Source: Actinomycetota bacterium
GTDB taxonomy: Bacteria; Actinomycetota; Actinomycetes; Mycobacteriales; Pseudonocardiaceae
DNA length: 64,000 nt
Assembly (NCBI GenBank): GCA_021324675.1
Contig: JAJPIR010000283.1
Location: 1 to 64,000, forward strand
Direction: 5' to 3'
Each line of letters starts with the position of its first letter. Within the stretch, counting starts at the first letter, position 1. A program made the position numbers and the translations under genes. Shown here piece by piece: positions 25,515-34,378 of this stretch. A model generated the notes under the pieces. That model saw only the letters and a program-made list of their open reading frames with translations. It searched no databases and was not told where the DNA came from.

Positions 25515-27830
25515 ATGTCCCGGTATGACCTCGCCCAAGCAGGCGGGAGTCTTGATCTGAGCGGGGGTGACTACACCCTCGTCGGGGTGGTTGCCCTGGT
25601 GGCTCTCGCTGCGCTGGCCGTCGGCGCCATCCTGCTCAGAGAGGTGTTGAGCGCGGGCCAGGGCACTCCGCGCATGCAGGACATCGGCCGGGCGGTTCAG
25701 GAAGGTGCCTCGGCGTACCTGAGCCGGCAGTTCAAGACGCTGTCCGGCTTCGCCGTGGTCGTGTTCCTGGTGCTGTTCGCGCTGCCTGCCAACGACATGA
25801 GCGAGCGTGTCGGTCGCTCGATCTTCTTCCTGGCTGGTGCGCTGTTCTCGGCATCGATCGGCTATCTGGGCATGTGGCTGTCCACCCGGGCGAACATCCG
25901 GGTCGCCGCGGCCGCCAACGAGCCGGCCGGTCGCGAAAAAGCAATGCGCATCGCGTTTCGCACCGGTGGCGTGGTCGGCATGTCCACCGTCGGGCTGGGA
26001 CTGTTCGGCGCCTCGCTGGTGGTCCTGGTCTACGCCGGGCACGCGCCCCGGGTCCTGGAAGGTTTCGGGTTCGGCGCCGCGCTGCTGGCCATGTTCATGC
26101 GTGTCGGCGGCGGCATCTTCACCAAAGCCGCCGACGTGGGTGGCGACCTGGTCGGCAAGGTCGAGGCGGGCATCCCGGAAGACGACCCGCGCAACGCCGC
26201 CACCATCGCAGACAACGTGGGCGACAACGTCGGTGACTGCGCCGGCATGGCTGCGGACCTGTTCGAGTCCTACGCCGTGACACTGGTCGCGGCGCTGATC
26301 CTGGGCACCGCGGCGTTCGGGCTCAAGGGCCTGCTGTTCCCGCTGATCGTGCCGGCCATCGGAGTGGTCACCGCGGTGATCGGGGTCTACGTGACCCGAG
26401 TGCGGGCCGGTGAGCCGGGACTGCGCGCGATCAACCGCTCCTTCTACATTGCTGCGACGATCTCCGCCATCGCCTGCACCGCCGCCGCGTTCCTCTACCT
26501 GCCCCGCACCTTCAGCGGCCTGGCCGGGGTCACCGAGGTGGACGGCCGTCCGGTCGGCGAACTCACCGGCAACCCAGCCGTCATCGCCGCAGTCGCCGTG
26601 ATCATCGGTATCATCCTGGCCGGCATCATCCTGTGGCTCACCGGCTACTTCACCGGCACCGAGCACCGCCCGGTCCGCGACGTCGGCACCAGTTCGCTCA
26701 CCGGAGCCGCCACCGTCATCCTGTCCGGTATCTCGATCGGTTTCGAGTCGGCGGTCTACACCGCGCTGGTGATCGGCGCCGCGGTGTACGCGGCGTACCT
26801 CCTGTCCGGCGTGGTCACCGTCTCCCTGTTCGCGGTCGCACTGGCCGGTACCGGCCTGCTCACCACCGTCGGCGTCATCGTCGCGATGGACACCTTCGGT
26901 CCGGTCAGCGACAACGCCCAGGGCATCGCCGAGATGTCCGGCGACGTCAAGGGCGACGGCGTGGGCATCCTCACCGAGCTCGATGCGGTCGGCAACACCA
27001 CCAAGGCGATCACCAAGGGCATCGCGATCGCCACCGCGGTGCTTGCCGCGACGGCGCTGTTCGGTTCCTACCGCGACGCCATCCGGTCGGCAGCCGCGAA
27101 CCTGGACCTGAACGCGGCTTTCAACGTCTCCGTGCCCAACGTGCTTGTCGGCCTGGCCATCGGGGCCGCGGTGGTGTTCATGTTCTCCGGCCTGGCGATC
27201 AACGCGGTTGGCCGCGCCGCCGGAGCCGTGGTCTACGAGGTGCGCCGGCAGTTCCGCGACAACCCGGGCATCATGGACTATTCGGTGCGGCCCGAGTACG
27301 GGCGAGTGGTCGACATCTGCACCAAGGATTCGTTGCGAGAGCTTGCTACTCCGGGCTTGCTCGCGGTGCTGGCGCCCATCGCTGTCGGCTTCGGCCTCGG
27401 TATCGGCCCGCTGGCCGGTTACCTGGCGGGCGCGATCGTCACCGGCACGCTGATGGCCATCTTCCTGGCCAACTCCGGTGGCGCGTGGGACAACGGCAAG
27501 AAGCTCGTCGAGGACGGCCACCACGGCGGCAAGGGATCCGACGCGCACGCCGCCACGGTCATCGGTGACACCGTCGGTGACCCCTTCAAGGACACCGCCG
27601 GCCCGGCCATCAACCCGCTGATCAAGGTGATGAACCTGGTCTCGGTGTTGATCGCACCGGCGATCGTGACGGTTTCCGCAATGCCGAATGCACTTGGGAT
27701 CAGGGTGGGCGTTGCGCTGCTCGCGGTGGCGGTTATCGTGGTCGCGGTCCTGGTGTCCAAGCGGCGCTCCACCTCGCTGGTTGACGCCACACCGGCGCCC
27801 CAGGTCACCGCGCGGCCGGGAGCTGCGTAA
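25515..27830 (+). CDS. hppA: Membrane-bound proton-pumping pyrophosphatase
   Basis: HppA couples hydrolysis of pyrophosphate to proton export across about 16 membrane helices; length here is 771 aa. Signatures: catalytic EAGIPEDDPRNAATIADNVGDNVGDCAGMAADLFES with the Mg-PPi-binding Asp cluster, and near the C-terminus DNGKKLVEDGHHGGKGSDAHAATVIGDTVGDPFKDTAGPAINPLIK. The segment GNTTKAITKG carries Lys where K+-dependent enzymes have Ala, so this is the K+-independent subclass. The start is ATG 25515, directly after a strong AGGAGG site; the longer open frame is not supported. A long antisense frame is only a shadow. Confidence 0.96.
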   Translation: MSRYDLAQAGGSLDLSGGDYTLVGVVALVALAALAVGAILLREVLSAGQGTPRMQDIGRAVQEGASAYLSRQFKTLSGFAVVVFLVLFALPANDMSERVGRSIFFLAGALFSASIGYLGMWLSTRANIRVAAAANEPAGREKAMRIAFRTGGVVGMSTVGLGLFGASLVVLVYAGHAPRVLEGFGFGAALLAMFMRVGGGIFTKAADVGGDLVGKVEAGIPEDDPRNAATIADNVGDNVGDCAGMAADLFESYAVTLVAALILGTAAFGLKGLLFPLIVPAIGVVTAVIGVYVTRVRAGEPGLRAINRSFYIAATISAIACTAAAFLYLPRTFSGLAGVTEVDGRPVGELTGNPAVIAAVAVIIGIILAGIILWLTGYFTGTEHRPVRDVGTSSLTGAATVILSGISIGFESAVYTALVIGAAVYAAYLLSGVVTVSLFAVALAGTGLLTTVGVIVAMDTFGPVSDNAQGIAEMSGDVKGDGVGILTELDAVGNTTKAITKGIAIATAVLAATALFGSYRDAIRSAAANLDLNAAFNVSVPNVLVGLAIGAAVVFMFSGLAINAVGRAAGAVVYEVRRQFRDNPGIMDYSVRPEYGRVVDICTKDSLRELATPGLLAVLAPIAVGFGLGIGPLAGYLAGAIVTGTLMAIFLANSGGAWDNGKKLVEDGHHGGKGSDAHAATVIGDTVGDPFKDTAGPAINPLIKVMNLVSVLIAPAIVTVSAMPNALGIRVGVALLAVAVIVVAVLVSKRRSTSLVDATPAPQVTARPGAA

Positions 27831-27839
27831 ACCCACACT

Positions 27840-27849
27840 GTGACGTCAC
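27840..27849. promoter_or_regulatory. Palindrome before the lipoprotein gene
   Basis: GTGACGTCAC is a perfect palindrome, flanked by near-symmetric ACACT and TGTGT. It sits between the hppA stop and the GAGGAG site of the next gene. It could be an operator or the base of a weak hairpin; there is no further support. Confidence 0.3.
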
Positions 27850-27870
27850 TGTGTCCCAACGAGGAGTTAC

Positions 27871-28443
27871 GTGTTGCCCTCATTACGTTGCCGTGCCGGT
27901 GTTGCTGTCGGTGCCCTGCTGGCACTGGCGTGCACCGGGTGTGGCTCAGGCTCCAGCGATGCCAAGTCGGCGCCAGCTGCCGCCCAGGGTTCCGACCCGG
28001 TGGTCTGGACGGGTGCCTTCTGTGGCGGTCTGGGTGAGGTGATCAGCGGTGTGGCCGCGATCGCGAAGTCGGACACGTCGCCGCAGGGCCAGAAAAACGG
28101 GCTGCTCGAGTTCTCCGACATCGCCCAGCGTGCGTTCACCAACACCGCCCAGAAGCTGGAAAAGTTGGGGCCGCCGCGGGTCTCCGACGGCAAGCATGTC
28201 CAGGACACCGCGGTGGGCTTTTTCACCACGGCGGCGGGGTCTGTCGGCGACCAGCGCGCCAAACTCGCCGCGTTGGACGCGAAGGACCCGGATTTCGTGA
28301 ACAAGGCCAGTCATCTCGCCGGCCCTGATCTGTCCGCGGCCAGCGCCCAGATGCAGGGGTTGACCAGCAACCCCCAGCTGGCTCCCGCGTTTCGCGCCGC
28401 GCCGGAATGCAAGCAACTAGCGGCTACGGCAGCTGGGAAATAA
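27871..28443 (+). CDS. Putative secreted lipoprotein of unknown function
   Basis: A 190-aa protein with an N-terminal signal segment (GVAVGALLALACTGCGSGS), in which one of two Cys would be lipidated. The rest is mostly helical with Gly/Ser-rich entry and the pattern WTGAFCGGLGEVISG, a Cys later in PECKQLA. The two Cys could form a disulphide. No family was recognised. The GTG start at 27871 has GAGGAG five bases before it. It follows hppA by 40 bp in the same direction. Confidence 0.75.
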   Translation: MLPSLRCRAGVAVGALLALACTGCGSGSSDAKSAPAAAQGSDPVVWTGAFCGGLGEVISGVAAIAKSDTSPQGQKNGLLEFSDIAQRAFTNTAQKLEKLGPPRVSDGKHVQDTAVGFFTTAAGSVGDQRAKLAALDAKDPDFVNKASHLAGPDLSAASAQMQGLTSNPQLAPAFRAAPECKQLAATAAGK

Positions 28444-28535
28444 CGAGCTAGAGGACTGGGTTTACCTGCGTGGCGTCAGGCAATAAGGCTGGTTGTTCAC
28501 GGCTGGCTGTGCGACGCTGACTGCCCTCCAGGCTT

Positions 28536-28562
28536 GCCAAGTTGTGCACACTGTGACTTGGC
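28536..28562. promoter_or_regulatory. Inverted repeat upstream of topA
   Basis: GCCAAGT (28536-28542) pairs with ACTTGGC (28556-28562) across 13 bases. It lies about 90 bases after the lipoprotein stop and 55 bases before topA, so it may be a terminator for the first or an operator for the second. Confidence 0.35.
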
Positions 28563-28616
28563 GCAACGGGGCGCGGGGGTCGGGGTATCAGCAGTCTCAC
28601 ACGAGGTGAGTTGAGC

Positions 28617-31424
28617 GTGGCACGATCGAGCACGAAGGCAGGTCCGGCCGGCAGGTCGGGGCAGGGAAGGCGCGCTGCTACCACGGCAAAGCCGCCTTCT
28701 GGATCCGCCACCAGTGCTCGGTCATCCAATGGTTCCGGCGATTCCGGTCGCAGGTTGGTGATCGTGGAGTCGCCTGCCAAGGCTCGCAAGATCGCGTCTT
28801 ACCTCGGGTCGGACTATGTCGTGCAGTCCTCGCGCGGGCACATCCGGGACCTGCCCCGCGGGGCTGCCGACGTGCCCGCCAAGTACAAGGGCGAAGCCTG
28901 GGCGCGGCTCGGTGTGGATGTCGATCACGCCTTCGAGCCGCTGTACATCATCACTCCGGACAAGCGCGCCACCGTGACCGAGTTGCGCAACGCGCTCAAG
29001 GGCGCCGACGAGCTCTACCTCGCTACTGATGAAGACCGGGAGGGAGAGGCGATCGCCTGGCACCTGGTCGAGACGCTCAAGCCGACGGTACCGGTGCGGC
29101 GGATGGTATTTCACGAGATCACCGAGCCGGCCATCCTCGCGGCTGCGGCGCACCCGCGGGACATCGACCACGATCTGGTGGATGCCCAGGAGACCCGGCG
29201 CATCCTGGACCGGCTCTACGGCTACGAGGTTTCCCCGGTGCTGTGGCGCAAGGTGATGCCCAAGCTGTCCGCCGGGCGGGTGCAGTCGGTGGCGACGCGC
29301 ATCATCGTGCGGCGGGAGCGGGAGCGGATGGCTTTCGTGCCCGCGTCCTACTGGGACCTGGCGGCAACGCTTGATGCCGGCGCCGAAGCCACCCCGCGTA
29401 CGTTCGGAGCCCGGCTGGTTGACGTCGATGGTCACCGGGTAGCTACCGGGCGCGACTTCAGTGCCAACGGGGCTCTCAAGCGTGCTGACGCCGACGTGCT
29501 GGTCATTGACGAGGCATACGCCGGTCGACTGGCCGAGGCGCTCGCGGCGGCACCGCTCACCGTCGCTCGGGTCGAAGAAAAGCCCTACACCCGGCGGCCT
29601 TACCCGCCGTTCATGACCTCCACCTTGCAGCAAGAGGCCGGACGCAAACTGCGTTTTTCGGCCGAGCGCACGATGCGCACCGCGCAGCGGCTCTACGAGA
29701 ACGGCTACATCACCTACATGCGGACTGACTCCACGATGCTGTCCGAGACGGCTATCGCGGCGGCCCGCCAGCAGGCCCGCGAACTCTACGGTGAGCGCTT
29801 CCTGCACGACAGCCCGCGGCAGTACACCCGCAAGGTCAAAAACGCGCAGGAGGCGCACGAGGCCATCCGGCCTGCCGGGGAGAGCTTCGTGACGCCCGGT
29901 GCGCTGGCCCGCGTGCTGGACACCGACGAGTTCCGGCTCTACGAATTGATCTGGCAGCGCACCATCGCATCGCAGATGGCCGACGCACGCGGTACCACGA
30001 TGAGCGTGCGGATCACCGGCAGTGCGGGGACTGGTGAGCAGTGCACGTTCGCCGCATCCGGCCGGACCATCACCTTCCCTGGCTTCCTCAAGGCCTATGT
30101 CGAGACCGTCGACGAGGAAGCTGGCGGCGAGGCAGACGACGCCGAGCGCCGGCTTCCCCAGCTCACCGAGGGACAGGGGGTTACCGCCACCGAGCTGGTA
30201 CCGGAAGGGCACACCACGACCCCGCCGCCGCGCTACACGGAGGCCAGCCTGGTCAAAGCCCTTGAGGAGCTGGGCATCGGCCGGCCGTCCACCTACGCAT
30301 CGATCATCAACACCATCCAGGACCGCGGGTACGTATGGAAACGCGGTTCGGCGCTAGTGCCATCCTGGGTGGCCTTCGCCGTAGTGGGGCTGCTGGAACG
30401 GCACTTCGGCTGCCTGGTGGACTACGACTTCACCGCCGCCATGGAGGACGCGCTCGACTCCATCGCCTCCGGTGCCCAGCAGCGCACCGACTGGCTGACC
30501 GGCTTCTATTTCGGCTCGCCAGACGGGAGTCCCCAAGAAGGGGGCAAGCCAGACGGTGCCATGTCGGTGGCCCGCTTCGGCGGGCTCAAGAAGCTCGTCG
30601 GGGTGAATCTGGAAGAGATCGACGCACGGGAGATCAACTCCATCCCGCTGTTCACCGATGACGCCGGGCATGACGTGGTGGTCCGGGTCGGGCGCTACGG
30701 CGCTTACCTGGAGCGGATCGTTGACGGTGTGCAGCAGCGGGCGAACCTGCCCGACGACTTGCCACCCGATGAGCTGACCACCGAGATCGCCGAGAAGCTG
30801 TTCGCCACCCCGGCGGAGGGCCGTTTGCTCGGCACCGATCCGGTGACCGGCCATCAGATCGTCGCCAAGGAGGGGCGTTACGGTCCCTACGTCACCGAGG
30901 TGCTTCCCGACAGGGATGTGGCCAATGGCGCCAAGAAGGCCAAGCCGCGCACCGGCTCGCTGTTCAAGTCGATGAGCCTGGAGACGGTCACCCTGGACGA
31001 TGCGCTGCGGCTGCTCTCGCTGCCCCGGGTGGTGGGTGTCGACCCGGACACCGGTCAAGAGATCACCGCGCAGAACGGCCGTTACGGTCCCTACCTCAAG
31101 AGGGGAACCGACTCCCGATCGCTGGCCGACGAGGAGCAGATCTTCACCGTTACCCTCGACGAGGCGCGCAAGATCTACGCCGAGCCCAAGCGGCGGGGCC
31201 GGCAGGCCACCGCCAAGCCACCGCTGCGGGAACTGGCTGCAGACCCGGTGACCGGCAAGCCGATGGTGGTCAAGGAAGGCCGGTTCGGGCCCTACGTCAC
31301 CGACGGTGAGGGTGTCAACGCCTCGCTGCGCAAGGGTGACAGCGTGGAGACCCTTACCGACGAGCGCGCTGCTGAACTGCTGGCCGACAAGCGCGCGAAG
31401 ACGCGTGCCGCCGCGCGCGGGTGA
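28617..31424 (+). CDS. topA: DNA topoisomerase I
   Basis: A type IA topoisomerase, 935 aa, which relaxes negative supercoils by single-strand passage. The Toprim domain (LVIVESPAKARKIASYLG and ATDEDREGEAIAWHL, with the metal-binding Asp-x-Asp) is followed by the active-site region NGYITYMRTDSTMLS with the catalytic Tyr, then GIGRPSTYASII and actinobacterial C-terminal repeats of the form EGRYGPYVTEV / NGRYGPYLKRG / EGRFGPYVTDG that replace zinc fingers. The GTG at 28617 is chosen because AGGTGAG is spaced correctly; TTG 28611 touches that site. Confidence 0.97.
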   Translation: MARSSTKAGPAGRSGQGRRAATTAKPPSGSATSARSSNGSGDSGRRLVIVESPAKARKIASYLGSDYVVQSSRGHIRDLPRGAADVPAKYKGEAWARLGVDVDHAFEPLYIITPDKRATVTELRNALKGADELYLATDEDREGEAIAWHLVETLKPTVPVRRMVFHEITEPAILAAAAHPRDIDHDLVDAQETRRILDRLYGYEVSPVLWRKVMPKLSAGRVQSVATRIIVRRERERMAFVPASYWDLAATLDAGAEATPRTFGARLVDVDGHRVATGRDFSANGALKRADADVLVIDEAYAGRLAEALAAAPLTVARVEEKPYTRRPYPPFMTSTLQQEAGRKLRFSAERTMRTAQRLYENGYITYMRTDSTMLSETAIAAARQQARELYGERFLHDSPRQYTRKVKNAQEAHEAIRPAGESFVTPGALARVLDTDEFRLYELIWQRTIASQMADARGTTMSVRITGSAGTGEQCTFAASGRTITFPGFLKAYVETVDEEAGGEADDAERRLPQLTEGQGVTATELVPEGHTTTPPPRYTEASLVKALEELGIGRPSTYASIINTIQDRGYVWKRGSALVPSWVAFAVVGLLERHFGCLVDYDFTAAMEDALDSIASGAQQRTDWLTGFYFGSPDGSPQEGGKPDGAMSVARFGGLKKLVGVNLEEIDAREINSIPLFTDDAGHDVVVRVGRYGAYLERIVDGVQQRANLPDDLPPDELTTEIAEKLFATPAEGRLLGTDPVTGHQIVAKEGRYGPYVTEVLPDRDVANGAKKAKPRTGSLFKSMSLETVTLDDALRLLSLPRVVGVDPDTGQEITAQNGRYGPYLKRGTDSRSLADEEQIFTVTLDEARKIYAEPKRRGRQATAKPPLRELAADPVTGKPMVVKEGRFGPYVTDGEGVNASLRKGDSVETLTDERAAELLADKRAKTRAAARG

Positions 31425-31436
31425 TCGCTAGAAGCG

Positions 31437-31455
31437 GGCATAACGTTGTTATGCC
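31437..31455 (+). terminator. Hairpin after topA
   Basis: GGCATAAC, a 3-base loop GTT, then GTTATGCC: a perfect 8-bp stem 12 bases after the topA stop. No U-tract follows. It ends 21 bases before the next ATG, so it could also affect that gene. Confidence 0.55.
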
Positions 31456-31476
31456 GGCCCGTGCGACCATGGACGT

Positions 31477-32052
31477 ATGAGTGAGCCGTGGCCGGACGCG
31501 TTGTTCGGCGTCGACGGCACGGAGCCGCCCGTCCCGCCCGATCGCAGCCGCCGGCCGGAGCCCGCAGTGCCGCCACCGTTTGTGCTGCCCCCCATCCAGC
31601 AACCCAGCATGACTCCCGAGGCGGTGGCCGCCGCGCTCGGTGAGGAGCCCCCCCGGCCAGGCGAGCAGGAACCGGCCACCGCCGAAATTCCGAGTGAGAC
31701 GGCACCCAGCGCGCCGACGCCCGATGTTGCAGCACAGCCGCCAGCGTCGGCTACCTCCCAGGCAGCAGGGCGATCTCGCGGCTACAACCTGCGACCAGTC
31801 ATCGCCGCTCCGGTACCCGCGACTCAGCTGCCGCCGCGTGGACGGGTGGGAAACCGTTACCACCAGCCGCTGATCTCCGGGTCCAGTTCACTTCGTGACA
31901 CCGGCCGCCGGGTCGTGCGCCGGCTGCCAACGCACACCCGGTCCGACGGTGGCGCCAGCGCCTTTTTCTTGGTCATGTTCATCGTCTTCGCGGTACTGCT
32001 CTACTTCATCATCAGTGGCATCGTGGACGCCTTCATCAGGCTCATCCCGTAG
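31477..32052 (+). CDS. Pro-rich protein with C-terminal membrane helix
   Basis: A 191-aa protein whose first 120 residues are rich in Pro, Ala and Glu without recognisable domains (PDALFGVDGTEPPVPPDRSR), followed by a basic stretch (GRRVVRRLPTHTR) and one C-terminal helix AFFLVMFIVFAVLLYFIISGIVDAF. It is probably tail-anchored with its disordered part in the cytoplasm. Codon use is normal for the region. The family is not recognised; it follows topA by 52 bp. Confidence 0.65.
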   Translation: MSEPWPDALFGVDGTEPPVPPDRSRRPEPAVPPPFVLPPIQQPSMTPEAVAAALGEEPPRPGEQEPATAEIPSETAPSAPTPDVAAQPPASATSQAAGRSRGYNLRPVIAAPVPATQLPPRGRVGNRYHQPLISGSSSLRDTGRRVVRRLPTHTRSDGGASAFFLVMFIVFAVLLYFIISGIVDAFIRLIP

Positions 32053-32140
32053 TACGTAGTGGCGCCGTTGACCCTCCGTGGGTGCTGGTGACGGGCACAT
32101 GGCAGACTCCGCCCGTCGTTGACCTGCGCTCGGGGAAGCT

Positions 32141-32725
32141 GTGATGCGCATGCGTGCCCACCTGGCGGTGCTGGCGATGGTCGTGGTTCTGGCCGGCTGT
32201 TCATCGGGCAGCGCGCAGCCCGGTGATGCGGATATGACGCTGGGAGCACCACCATCCTCTGCTCGGGCATCGGATGACCCCATCCCGCCGGTCCGCAATC
32301 CCCGCAACCTCACCGCCATTCAACCGTGCCTGCTGGTGATGCCCGCCCAGCTCGATACCAACCGGATCGACCAGCCCGGCACGCCGAAGAATGTCCCGGG
32401 CAATACCGGTTGCGAATGGACCGACAAAGCGCGCACCCGCGAGTTCGCCCTCTTCGTCGACATCGGCAACGACGTGCTGGGCAATGTCTACAGCCAGCGA
32501 AACAACATCCCGGTCTTTGAGGTGACGGAGGTCGGGGGACTACCGGCGATCCGCACGAAGGACGATGTGGACGGCACCAGCTGCTATTACCGTGTCGCGG
32601 TCTCCGACAACCAGACGCTGATCGTCCGGTACACCTCGCTGCGTCCGTCACGCGAGGATCCGTGCGCCCCGGCGAAGCAGTTCACCGAGACCGTGATCAG
32701 CAACCTGCCACCGCTCAACGGCTGA
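32141..32725 (+). CDS. DUF3558-type lipoprotein
   Basis: A 194-aa exported lipoprotein with the lipobox VVLAGC (Cys about residue 22) and a Ser/Gly linker. The body matches DUF3558 proteins of actinomycetes: NLTAIQPCLLVMPAQLDTN, GCEWTDKARTREFALFVDI and GTSCYYRVAVSDNQTLIV, with four Cys likely paired. Function is not known. The start is GTG 32141 or ATG 32144. Confidence 0.82.
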   Translation: MMRMRAHLAVLAMVVVLAGCSSGSAQPGDADMTLGAPPSSARASDDPIPPVRNPRNLTAIQPCLLVMPAQLDTNRIDQPGTPKNVPGNTGCEWTDKARTREFALFVDIGNDVLGNVYSQRNNIPVFEVTEVGGLPAIRTKDDVDGTSCYYRVAVSDNQTLIVRYTSLRPSREDPCAPAKQFTETVISNLPPLNG

Positions 32726-32992
32726 AATCTCTGCGAGCCAGGACCACGGCCCACTGCCGCCCCTGACCGATCCTGAACCGGTCACCGCTCATCCGGCATC
32801 GGATCGCCAAAGAATCCCACCGTTTTGACTCGGCACTCCGAGGCGGGTACACCATCGAGCAGAAACGGCGTCGACCGCAGCCGCTGGTTCACTGTAGTTC
32901 CCGCGTCGCGCCCCCAACTCGCGCAACGCCTTGCAGACCTGCTTGACTCCATCCGGATGTAACGACTGCCACCCGCCAAGCCATGGAGCCGC

Positions 32993-34378
32993 ATGGACCG
33001 CCAAGCCGAGCCCGACCTGGCGGCATCCACCGCGCAGCGAGTACGCGGTGTGCTGGCCATACCGGCGTTTCGCAGGCTGTGGGGCGTCACGGCGATCACC
33101 TCGGTTGCCGAGTGGCAGTCCCTGCTGGCGCTTTCCGCCCTGGCCACCCACCTGACCACGGGTTATCAGGCACAAAGTTTTGCGCTCGGCGGTGTGGTCG
33201 CGACCAAGCTGCTGCCTGCCCTGCTGCTTGGCCCGCTGGCCGGAGCGCTGGCGGACAGACTGGACCGGCGGCACCAGATGGTCGTTTGCGACGTCCTGAG
33301 GGCCGGGCTGTTCCTGTCCATTCCGCTGGTGGGGGAGCTGGCCTGGCTGTTTGTGGCGACGTTTCTCATCGAGCTGTGCGCGCTGTTCTGGATCCCAGCG
33401 AAGGATGCTTCGATCCCCAACCTCCTGCGCCGCCCCGACCAGGTGGAAACCGCCAACCAGCTGTCGCTGATCATGACCTACGGGGTCGCGGTGCTGGTCG
33501 CCTCCGGAGTGTTCAGCGCACTGTCCAGGTTCGGCCCCACATTTTCCGGTCCCGAAGGTGCCGCCTATCTGGCGTTGAGCATCAATGGCGTCGCCTACGC
33601 ATTCTGCGCACTCGTGGTGGGCACCCGAATCCCGGAGATTTCCGGCCGGGCCGCTACTCAGCGCGACGCGCAGCCTGGGCTTCTCGCGATGTTGCATGAC
33701 GGTGTGGTCTTCGTCCGCGCTACCCCTCTGGTCCGCGGGCTGGTCACCGGGATCACCGGCGCGTTCGCTGCCGGCGGTGCCGTCATTGCCTGCGCGAAGC
33801 TGTACTCCACAAGCCTGGGTGGTGGTGACGCCGCCTACGGTCTGCTGTTCGCGTCGCTGTTCGTCGGGCTGGGTCTCGGTATGGCTGTGATGCCGGTGGC
33901 GGCCCGGCGGATCCGGCACCGCGGGTTGTTCGGGCTGGCAATCGTGGCGGCAGGGTCCGGGCTTGTCGTCGTCTCGCTGGCGCCGCACCTGATCGTCGCC
34001 CTGGTTGCCGTCATCGGTGTGGGATGCGCTGGGGGGATCGCATTTCTGACCGGCCTGACCATCATCGGCGCCCAGGTTGCTGATGAGATGCGAGGGCGCA
34101 CCATCGCGTTCGTTCAGTCGCTGGTCCGCCTCGACCTGCTGGCCTCGATGGCCCTGGTTCCGTTCGCGGTCGGACTCGTCCAGCAACGCACGATCACCCT
34201 GTTCAGCCACCTGGTGACCATCGACGGCACTCGCCCAGTGCTGCTGTGCGCGGGGCTGCTGGCCGCAATGGTCGGCGTGTCGGCGCACCACCAGATGGAC
34301 GACCGGCACGACGGATCCCTGCTTGGCGATCTGCGTGCTGCATTGCGCCGGCGATCACGCCCGGCTGGTCGCAAATGA
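32993..34378 (+). CDS. MFS transporter
   Basis: A 461-aa major facilitator protein with about twelve helices. LLPALLLGPLAGALADRLDRRHQMVVCDVLRAG between helices 2 and 3 is the MFS signature loop (G-x-x-A-D-R-x-x-R-R). The later segment FAAGGAVIACAKLYSTSLGGGDAAYGLLFASLFVGLGLG starts the second half. It resembles macrolide-exporter-like MFS proteins; the substrate is unknown. Its stop overlaps the holB ATG (ATGA), so the two are coupled. A thymidylate kinase often stands near holB in related genomes; none is seen here. Confidence 0.88.
   Translation: MDRQAEPDLAASTAQRVRGVLAIPAFRRLWGVTAITSVAEWQSLLALSALATHLTTGYQAQSFALGGVVATKLLPALLLGPLAGALADRLDRRHQMVVCDVLRAGLFLSIPLVGELAWLFVATFLIELCALFWIPAKDASIPNLLRRPDQVETANQLSLIMTYGVAVLVASGVFSALSRFGPTFSGPEGAAYLALSINGVAYAFCALVVGTRIPEISGRAATQRDAQPGLLAMLHDGVVFVRATPLVRGLVTGITGAFAAGGAVIACAKLYSTSLGGGDAAYGLLFASLFVGLGLGMAVMPVAARRIRHRGLFGLAIVAAGSGLVVVSLAPHLIVALVAVIGVGCAGGIAFLTGLTIIGAQVADEMRGRTIAFVQSLVRLDLLASMALVPFAVGLVQQRTITLFSHLVTIDGTRPVLLCAGLLAAMVGVSAHHQMDDRHDGSLLGDLRAALRRRSRPAGRK

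Noticed and set aside
25503-27836. A 777-codon frame antisense to hppA
   Set aside because: It mirrors hppA codon structure; its Asp/His/Gly-rich product has no domain and hppA is certain.
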